This document shows, piece by piece, positions 1 to 4,482 of a stretch of DNA of 5,148 bases; within the stretch, counting starts at the first letter, position 1; the number at the start of each line of letters is the position of its first letter. Under the pieces are notes generated by a model that saw only the letters and a program-made list of their open reading frames with translations, was not told the DNA's origin and searched no databases. The stretch lies in contig SKID01000220.1 in assembly GCA_007116605.1 (NCBI GenBank), positions 1 to 5,148 of the forward strand, in the 5' to 3' direction. The DNA is from Tissierellia bacterium (lineage in GTDB: Bacteria > Bacillota > Clostridia > Tissierellales > Dethiosulfatibacteraceae). Position numbers and translations under genes: made by a program.

Positions 1-821
1 AACACCGTTTCTAGCAAAATCGCTCCACCAAATAAAGATGGGATCCACATTCCTAATAAGGTGATAATGGGTAATAAAGCATTTCTAAATGCATGCTTGT
101 AAATAACGACTTTTTCTTTTAATCCTTTAGAACGTGCCGTACGAATATAATCTTGATTAATAACTTCTATGACAGCATTTCGAGTATATCTTGTCAAGGA
201 TGCTAAACTTGCTAAAGTTAAAACAGTGACTGGTAAAATCATGTGTCTTCCCACATCTATAATTTCAGCCATTCGACTTGGATAACCTCTAATTGATAAT
301 ATCGCTGTACGCATTCCTGTTAAAGGAATCCCTTCAATAGGAATTGCCACATAAAATATCAATATTAAGGCAAAGAAAAACGTCGGCATGGACACACCCA
401 CTAAAGAAAATACTGTAAAAAAGTTGTCAAAAGGTCCATACTTTTTAACAGCTGACCGAATTCCCACAGGAATAGCGATCAATAATGCAAAGATTAAAGA
501 AAAGACATTTAATAAAAATGAATTCCATACAAAAGTAGTAATCACTTCTCGAACGGGTGCCCCAAAAACGATGGACCGGCCCAAATCTCTTTCAATAACT
601 ACTCGTCTTAACCACATAAAATATTGAACAGGCAAAGGCCGGTCCAATCCCAATAATTCCTTAATTTGCGCTTGTCTTTCAGGTGGCACTTCAGAACCCA
701 CTCCTAAATAGGATTGAACTGCATCACCTGGCATTAAAGACAATACAAAAAATATAATCATAGATATTACAATAACGATGGGGATCAGCTGTAATATCCT
801 TTTTGTCATATATCTTAACAT
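1..821 (-). CDS. DppB/OppB-type ABC transporter permease (3' end off window)
   Basis: Inner-membrane permease of a peptide/nickel-type ABC importer; it would pair with a DppC/OppC-type partner to form the channel. The frame is open from the ATG at 819-821 to the left edge, giving 273 complete codons (3-821) against roughly 305-340 residues for the family, so only the C-terminal part is missing. The N-terminus (MLRYMTKRILQLIPIVIV) is typical of DppB-like proteins. Hydrophobic segments lie near residues 9-31, 101-121, 135-160, 194-212 and 247-270. The cytoplasmic EAA-type loop that docks on the ATPase is at about 224-251 (DYIRTARSKG, then FRNALLP). The start is supported by AAGGAG at 829-834, seven bases upstream. 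It lies 116 bases after the binding-protein gene and is probably transcribed with it past an intervening hairpin. Family assignment is firm; the substrate (peptide, nickel, sugar or other) cannot be read from the sequence. Confidence 0.93.
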   Translation of the reverse strand, partial: MLRYMTKRILQLIPIVIVISMIIFFVLSLMPGDAVQSYLGVGSEVPPERQAQIKELLGLDRPLPVQYFMWLRRVVIERDLGRSIVFGAPVREVITTFVWNSFLLNVFSLIFALLIAIPVGIRSAVKKYGPFDNFFTVFSLVGVSMPTFFFALILIFYVAIPIEGIPLTGMRTAILSIRGYPSRMAEIIDVGRHMILPVTVLTLASLASLTRYTRNAVIEVINQDYIRTARSKGLKEKVVIYKHAFRNALLPIITLLGMWIPSLFGGAILLETV

Positions 822-865
822 GCCCTCACTCCTTCTATTATCCGATTCAATGATGGTTACTTGTT

Positions 866-900
866 AAAGAAGGCAATCAAGCAATAATTTGCCGATTGCC
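866..900 (-). terminator. Hairpin between binding protein and permease; possible partial terminator or mRNA-processing stem
   Basis: On the minus strand GGCAATC (900-894) pairs with GATTGCC (878-872), and inside it GCAA (892-889) pairs with TTGC (884-881) around a four-base loop. This gives 11 base pairs broken only by a small 1x2 internal loop. TTCTTT follows (871-866), a short imperfect U-tract. Such elements between a binding-protein gene and its permease gene commonly lower downstream expression, by partial termination or by protecting the upstream mRNA from 3' decay. The U-tract is too weak for me to call a full terminator. Confidence 0.5.
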
Positions 901-937
901 TCCCATCAATTATACTTTTTTATTGATTCAGATTCAA

Positions 938-2683
938 TTATTCGACTATTCTCGCATCTCTAATGGCAGCTACCCAATTGTATATACCATGAGTTTGGAA
1001 GTCAGTCAATCTTTCGTGATAGAAGTCGAAGTAAGTATTGGCATAAACTGGCATCATCGCAGCATCTTCTGTTAAGATTCTACCAATTTCTTGATACAAT
1101 GGTCTTGCTTCATCTTCATCCATGATTAATTCGCCTTCATCTAGCATTTGATCAATCACAGGATTACTATATCTACTCGTGTTATTTCTTCCAGAACCAA
1201 CATTTCTTGAATGGAAGAAGCTTTCTACGATACCATGAGGATCGAAACTATTGATAGTTGTTGCTAAGAAGAACATGCTCCACTCTTCTACTCTTTCATC
1301 AGAACTATAGATAACAGTATCTAAGATTGAGTTAAACTCTTCATAAGCTACATTTAACTTAATGTTTAGACCATTGCCCCAGTCTCTTTCCCACATTGGG
1401 ATTAATGTGTCAAGGATATCATGATCAGGCATTGCCAAGATAAATAATTCAAGAACTTCGCCATCTCTTTCACGGAAGCCACTACTTCCTACAACCCAAC
1501 CAGCATCATCAAGGATTGCTTTTGCTTTATCCATATCGAATGAATAATCTGGTAATGATGCTAAATACTCATCATCCATGACCCATGATACTTGTGAGAA
1601 TGGGTGGAATTGAGTCGATGCAAAACCTTGGAAATAGAACTCAACAAACTCATCTAAATTAAATGAATAATACAATGCTTGTCGAACTTCTTTTTCAGTG
1701 GTTGGTCCAAACTCATGGTTTGTCTTAATATATCCATAACCACTTCTTTGGTACTCATTCAACATAATTTGTGGCGCTGCTTGAGCATCACGAATGTTAT
1801 CAGGTTGAATTTGTCCTGCTAATACATCCACTTTTCCTGTCAACAAGTCATTCATTTCTGTTGTCATTTCAACAACTTGTAATAATAATTCTTCGATAGC
1901 AAACTCATCTTCAAACACATATAATGGGTTTCTTACTAAGTAAACAAACTCAGCTGGTTGATACTGTACCATTGTGTATGGTCCAGATCCTAATGGCGCA
2001 GCATTGTTTTCCATAGCACCTTCAGTAAATCCAACTTCATAAGTTTCACCATAGTAATGTTTAGGCATAATATGCATTGTAGTGTTTGCAATGTTTAATC
2101 TTGAAGGACTTGCAAATGTAAACTGCACTGTGTAATCATCAAGTGCTACAACACCTGGGAATTCTTCAGTTTCACCTTCTGCAAACTCATTATATCCTTC
2201 TAATAATCTTGCTACAGAACCATAACGACCTGTGTAAGAAGGATCAGAAATTAACATGTAAGTAAATACTACGTCATGAGCTGTTACTGGAGTGCCATCA
2301 GAAAACACATTACCTTCTCTCATATGGAAAGTATAAGTTAAGCCATCTTCTGAAATCTCCCAATCATGAGCAGCTTCACCAATGTAATTACCTTCAAAAT
2401 CTCTTCTGATTAATGTTTGGAATACTAAATCCACTACATAACCATCATAAGCTGAAGAGTAATAAGCAGGATTAAAGTTTCCTGAAGGTTCAACGATACC
2501 CACTGTTAAAATATTACCTTGTGGTTCTACTGGATCGTCTGCTGGATCATCTGCTGGATCATCCGCTGGATCATCCGCTGGATCATCTGATGGTGCAGGA
2601 GCTGGTGCTGGTTGTGTACAACCTACAACCATAGCCAACACTAAAATTAGTGCCAAGAATACTAACAAACTTCTTTTTCTCAT
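938..2683 (-). CDS. Family 5 extracellular substrate-binding lipoprotein (DppA/OppA-like)
   Basis: Ligand-capturing lipoprotein of an ABC importer, expected to be anchored outside the cytoplasmic membrane and to deliver substrate to the permease encoded just downstream. The 581 residues start with a basic n-region (MRKRS), a hydrophobic core to about residue 20 and a lipobox VVGC with the lipidated Cys at 22. An Ala/Pro and Asp-Pro-Ala-Asp linker follows (about 23-55). The SBP_bac_5 domain fills the rest, including the family signature region around 121-143 (FSDGTPVTAHDVVFTY), LGSGPYTMVQY at 231-241 and EVRQALYYSFNLDEF at 332-346. Length is normal. The ATG has AAGGGGG (2693-2699) nine bases upstream, and two good promoters lie further up. 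The mature protein is very acidic. The family covers peptides, nickel, haem, sugars and opines, so the ligand is unknown. Confidence 0.95.
   Translation of the reverse strand: MRKRSLLVFLALILVLAMVVGCTQPAPAPAPSDDPADDPADDPADDPADDPVEPQGNILTVGIVEPSGNFNPAYYSSAYDGYVVDLVFQTLIRRDFEGNYIGEAAHDWEISEDGLTYTFHMREGNVFSDGTPVTAHDVVFTYMLISDPSYTGRYGSVARLLEGYNEFAEGETEEFPGVVALDDYTVQFTFASPSRLNIANTTMHIMPKHYYGETYEVGFTEGAMENNAAPLGSGPYTMVQYQPAEFVYLVRNPLYVFEDEFAIEELLLQVVEMTTEMNDLLTGKVDVLAGQIQPDNIRDAQAAPQIMLNEYQRSGYGYIKTNHEFGPTTEKEVRQALYYSFNLDEFVEFYFQGFASTQFHPFSQVSWVMDDEYLASLPDYSFDMDKAKAILDDAGWVVGSSGFRERDGEVLELFILAMPDHDILDTLIPMWERDWGNGLNIKLNVAYEEFNSILDTVIYSSDERVEEWSMFFLATTINSFDPHGIVESFFHSRNVGSGRNNTSRYSNPVIDQMLDEGELIMDEDEARPLYQEIGRILTEDAAMMPVYANTYFDFYHERLTDFQTHGIYNWVAAIRDARIVE
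2530..2589 (-). repeat. Five tandem 12-bp units coding the Asp-Pro-Ala-Asp linker
   Basis: Five consecutive copies of a 12-bp unit (top strand CTGGATCATCTG with one or two changes per copy: CGTCTG, CATCTG, CATCCG, CATCCG, CATCTG endings) lie within the binding-protein gene. Each copy adds four residues (DPAD register) to the linker between the lipid anchor and the folded domain. Because 12 is a multiple of three, gain or loss of copies would keep the reading frame. Confidence 0.9.
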
Positions 2684-2713
2684 TCTTTTGTTCCCCCTTA
2701 AAGATTTTTTTTA

Positions 2714-2727
2714 GCAGGTTTACCTGC
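2714..2727. promoter_or_regulatory. 14-bp perfect palindrome in the leader, just above the ribosome site
   Basis: GCAGGTTTACCTGC is a perfect inverted repeat. In RNA it would form five GC-rich pairs closing a four-base loop. It lies 14 bases upstream of the AAGGGGG ribosome site and is separated from it by an A-rich tract. No U-tract follows on the minus strand, so it is not a terminator of the leader. It could be a protein-binding operator or a leader stem affecting ribosome access. The cognate factor is unknown. Confidence 0.5.
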
Positions 2728-2742
2728 ATTTTAAGAAGTTTT

Positions 2743-2761
2743 TTCAAACATTTTGTTTGAA
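2743..2761 (-). promoter_or_regulatory. 8-bp stem-loop at the predicted 5' end of the binding-protein mRNA
   Basis: TTCAAACA (2743-2750) and TGTTTGAA (2754-2761) are exact inverted repeats around a three-base spacer. The predicted start of transcription from the downstream promoter is near 2766, so the stem would sit within a few bases of the mRNA 5' end. There, such stems are known in other bacteria to slow 5'-end-dependent RNA decay. It could equally be an operator. The stem is AT-rich and only moderately stable. Confidence 0.45.
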
Positions 2762-2772
2762 TCTACAAGCCT

Positions 2773-2801
2773 ATTATATTACAAAACCCACAATTAGACA
2801 A
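2773..2801 (-). promoter_or_regulatory. Promoter P2 (proximal) for the binding-protein gene
   Basis: On the minus strand, TTGTCT (2801-2796) is the -35 element, matching four of six consensus bases, and TATAAT (2778-2773) is a perfect -10, with a 17-base spacer. The predicted start is near 2766, giving a leader of about 80 bases. This is a good match to the housekeeping sigma-factor promoter and is well placed for the lipoprotein gene. Confidence 0.75.
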
Positions 2802-2810
2802 TAACTTTAC

Positions 2811-2839
2811 AGTATATAGAAGGTGTTAAGAATTTGCAA
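2811..2839 (-). promoter_or_regulatory. Promoter P1 (distal) for the binding-protein gene
   Basis: On the minus strand, TTGCAA (2839-2834, four of six matches to the -35 consensus) is followed after exactly 17 bases by TATACT (2816-2811, five of six matches to the -10). The predicted start is near 2804, so its transcript would run through the P2 element. Just upstream lie a 50-bp dyad and AT-rich DNA that could bind a regulator or the RNA polymerase alpha subunits. Confidence 0.6.
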
Positions 2840-2842
2840 TAA

Positions 2843-2892
2843 AATATGTAACAATTAATACTCTTTTAATGAAATATTAATAATTACATATT
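2843..2892. promoter_or_regulatory. 50-bp imperfect dyad abutting the distal promoter
   Basis: AATATGTAA (2843-2851) is the exact reverse complement of TTACATATT (2884-2892). In the same symmetry, ATTAATA (2854-2860) is the reverse complement of TATTAAT (2875-2881). Sixteen of 18 arm positions pair, with a two-base mismatch between the blocks and a 14-base centre. The dyad ends three bases above the -35 element of P1. It may be a binding site for a dimeric or tetrameric regulator, or a weak all-AT hairpin at the end of the upstream transcript (minus-strand TTTTATT follows). AT-rich DNA raises the chance of accidental symmetry. Confidence 0.4.
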
Positions 2893-2969
2893 ATGCTTTA
2901 ATATACATATTTTAATACTTTACAATTTCTTTCATCCCTTTAAATTTAGGGGTTCCAAAACATCTCTTT

Positions 2970-2985
2970 TGTAAACTAGTTTACA
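2970..2985. promoter_or_regulatory. 16-bp perfect palindrome, operator-like
   Basis: TGTAAACTAGTTTACA is symmetric over its whole length with no central gap, typical of sites for dimeric helix-turn-helix repressors. It sits 47 bases past the phosphatase stop codon and about 130 bases above the distal promoter, too far for simple occlusion of P1. As an RNA hairpin it is followed by AAAGAG on the minus strand and TTTCTTG on the plus strand, neither a convincing terminator tail. The binding factor is unknown. Confidence 0.5.
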
Positions 2986-3031
2986 TTTCTTGAATTTTAT
3001 ACCATACTTACAGTCGCTATTTTTTACAATA

Positions 3032-3622
3032 TTACACACTGATTCCGTTAAAATTTAACAATTTCATGGAACTGTCTGCCAGATTCAAATGCAAATAATA
3101 CCCTAAACCATTAGAAACTTCCATTTCAAAATAAGATTTTGGTGGTTTTTGAAGCAATGCCATCAGCAAAACTTTTATCACTCCTGCATGACTCACTAAG
3201 GTATAATGGTTCACTTTTTCTCGGGTCATCCAAGTACTTAAATCACAAAAACCTTGTAGCACTCTTTGTCTAAATTGAAAATAGTTTTCTCCCTCTTCAA
3301 CCACTTGTCCATTAATCCAGTCTTCAAAAAAATCCTTGAAGTTAATTTCATAAGCATTCATGTTTTCATAAATACCAAAATTGATTTCTCTAAAAGCAGG
3401 AAGCTTGACAATTTCATGATCTGGATATAATATCTTAGCCGTATCATACGCGCGACTTAAATCACTTGAAAATACTCTTTCTGTCTCTGGATAAATATTT
3501 TTGTTTTTTAGTTCTATTAATTCTTGTATTCCTTCTTGTGTTAATGGCACATCGGTCCATCCACTCAAAGTGTTTTTTTGATTTCCCACAGAAAATCCAT
3601 GTCTAATTAATACCACTTCCAT
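3032..3622 (-). CDS. Histidine phosphatase family protein (phosphoglycerate mutase/CobC-like fold)
   Basis: A 196-residue cytoplasmic enzyme of the histidine phosphatase superfamily, which works through a phosphohistidine intermediate. The RHG motif at residues 7-9 supplies the nucleophile His8 with Arg7. Asn14, Arg57 in SSDLSRAYDTA, Glu79 in REINFG and His145 in VSHAG complete the expected active site, so it should be catalytically active. The length matches the small PhoE/CobC/GpmB-like phosphatases rather than true cofactor-dependent mutases of about 230-250 residues, and no glycolytic or cobalamin genes are nearby. I would call it a phosphatase of unknown substrate. The ATG has GAGAGG (3631-3636) eight bases upstream. 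It lies 37 bases after the metallophosphoesterase gene with no promoter seen between them, so the two are probably co-transcribed. Confidence 0.92.
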   Translation of the reverse strand: MEVVLIRHGFSVGNQKNTLSGWTDVPLTQEGIQELIELKNKNIYPETERVFSSDLSRAYDTAKILYPDHEIVKLPAFREINFGIYENMNAYEINFKDFFEDWINGQVVEEGENYFQFRQRVLQGFCDLSTWMTREKVNHYTLVSHAGVIKVLLMALLQKPPKSYFEMEVSNGLGYYLHLNLADSSMKLLNFNGISV

Positions 3623-3659
3623 CTATGATTCCTCTCTTTATACTAATCTAAAGATTATT

Positions 3660-4481
3660 TTAAATGTCAAAACAATACAATGCGTCTTCTAATTGTTCTC
3701 TCAGGGATATGCCACTTTTCTGAAAAAGCGGCCACTCTTTTTCATAACCCAAACAAGGGCAAATGAACAGTGTTTCTCTATCCCGAAAAGCGTTTCTAAA
3801 ATGAACATGTCCACAAACTGCTAAATTAAACTGGTTATCCAAAACAAATTTTTGTAATGATTGACTTCCTAAGAAACCATTGAAAAACGACCATTTTTCA
3901 CCCATGGACTCAGGTACTGTAAAATTTAAATGGTTAATCATATGAGACACCAGTATTTTCTTCTTATCTTTGTACCCATTCACTTTTTCTTGCATCAAAT
4001 CAATCATATCTTGACACTGATCATCATCATTTTTATCCCAATTAACAAAATAAAAGTCTTGCCAGGTTCGATCGTCATAATGTTTCAATCTTAGCAAATC
4101 TTCAGGATGTTTTTTATCAGCCAAAGAATAATCATACCAAAAAACATCGCCAAACAAACACCATTCTTCATTTAGCACGATCACTTGGTTAACTAAGCAC
4201 AAATCATGGGCTTGAAATCTTTTATAAATATCTAATGTGTTTAACTGATTGTGTTTATTCCACAAATCGTGATTACCAGGCACATAATACACTTTACAGG
4301 ATAGTACTTCATTGAGTCTGTTGATAAAATCAATTGTGATATCTACATTTTCTGATATGTCACCTGCAATCACAAGCACATCTATGTGCTGATTTCTCCT
4401 GGTCTCAATAAAAGCTGAAATCAACTCTTCTTCTGACGTTAATAAATCTATGTGAATATCCGATATAAAGGCTAATCGCAT
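3660..4481 (-). CDS. Calcineurin-like metallophosphoesterase
   Basis: A 273-residue cytoplasmic metal-dependent phosphoesterase with no signal peptide or membrane segment. All metal-site motifs of the family are present in order: D8-x-H10 (SDIHID), GD at 40-41 (AGDIS), GNHD at 69-72 (VPGNHDLW), His180 (LVSHMINH), and G224-H-x-H227 (CGHVHFR). A two-metal hydrolase of phosphodiesters or phosphomonoesters is therefore expected. Between GNHD and His180 is a region of about 100 residues containing WYDYSL and a basic/aromatic stretch, probably a cap that sets specificity. Substrates in this superfamily range from cyclic nucleotides to nucleic acids and phosphoproteins, so none is assigned. The start codon is one base beyond the ATPase stop codon and its ribosome site lies inside the ATPase gene, pointing to translational coupling with the transporter operon. 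Confidence 0.92.
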   Translation of the reverse strand: MRLAFISDIHIDLLTSEEELISAFIETRRNQHIDVLVIAGDISENVDITIDFINRLNEVLSCKVYYVPGNHDLWNKHNQLNTLDIYKRFQAHDLCLVNQVIVLNEEWCLFGDVFWYDYSLADKKHPEDLLRLKHYDDRTWQDFYFVNWDKNDDDQCQDMIDLMQEKVNGYKDKKKILVSHMINHLNFTVPESMGEKWSFFNGFLGSQSLQKFVLDNQFNLAVCGHVHFRNAFRDRETLFICPCLGYEKEWPLFQKSGISLREQLEDALYCFDI

Positions 4482-4482
4482 T

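Larger units (their letters stand above)
2684..3031. other. 348-base non-coding region between phosphatase and binding-protein genes
   Basis: I find no credible gene here: the only ATG-initiated frames on the minus strand are five to seven codons long and lack a ribosome site. The region holds, in the direction of transcription, a 16-bp palindrome (2985-2970), a very AT-rich stretch (about 2930-2840) containing a 50-bp dyad, two tandem promoters, a stem-loop near the expected mRNA 5' end, a short palindrome, and an A-rich tract leading into the Shine-Dalgarno of the binding-protein gene. The AT-rich stretch just above the upstream promoter could also act as an UP element. No convincing GC-rich stem with a U-tract follows the phosphatase stop codon, so the upstream transcript may read through. 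Confidence 0.75.

Noticed and set aside
388..627. Plus-strand open frame of 79 codons.
   Set aside because: It lies wholly antisense to the permease gene, which has clear family features across this stretch. The translation is a Lys/Thr-rich string with no recognisable domain.
905..927. ATCAAT/ATTGAT inverted repeat just after the binding-protein stop codon.
   Set aside because: Six AT-rich pairs with a loop of about 11 bases are much weaker than the neighbouring hairpin at 872-900 and lack a tail.
2736..2756. Minus-strand mini-ORF of six codons (ATG TTT GAA AAA ACT TCT) in the leader, as a possible leader peptide.
   Set aside because: It has no ribosome site, no run of regulatory codons, and overlaps the 5' stem-loop.
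2936..2952. CCC-TTTAAATTTA-GGGG inverted repeat as terminator of the phosphatase operon.
   Set aside because: Only four consecutive outer pairs form in one register, and the alternative register depends on wobble pairs. No U-tract follows on either strand.
2970..2985. Reading the 16-bp palindrome as a CcpA cre site or a biotin repressor site.
   Set aside because: The cre consensus needs a central CG and a 14-bp core, but the centre here is TA with different half-site spacing. Biotin repressor sites have about 14 bases between the half-sites.
2980..3008. Plus-strand promoter TTTACA with CATACT after a 17-base spacer, pointing into the phosphatase gene antisense.
   Set aside because: The -10 is poor, there is no plus-strand gene to serve, and such matches are common in AT-rich DNA.
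3645..3656. AATCT/AGATT inverted repeat between the two phosphatase genes.
   Set aside because: It has five AT-rich pairs around a two-base spacer and no U-tract, so it is too weak to call a functional stem.
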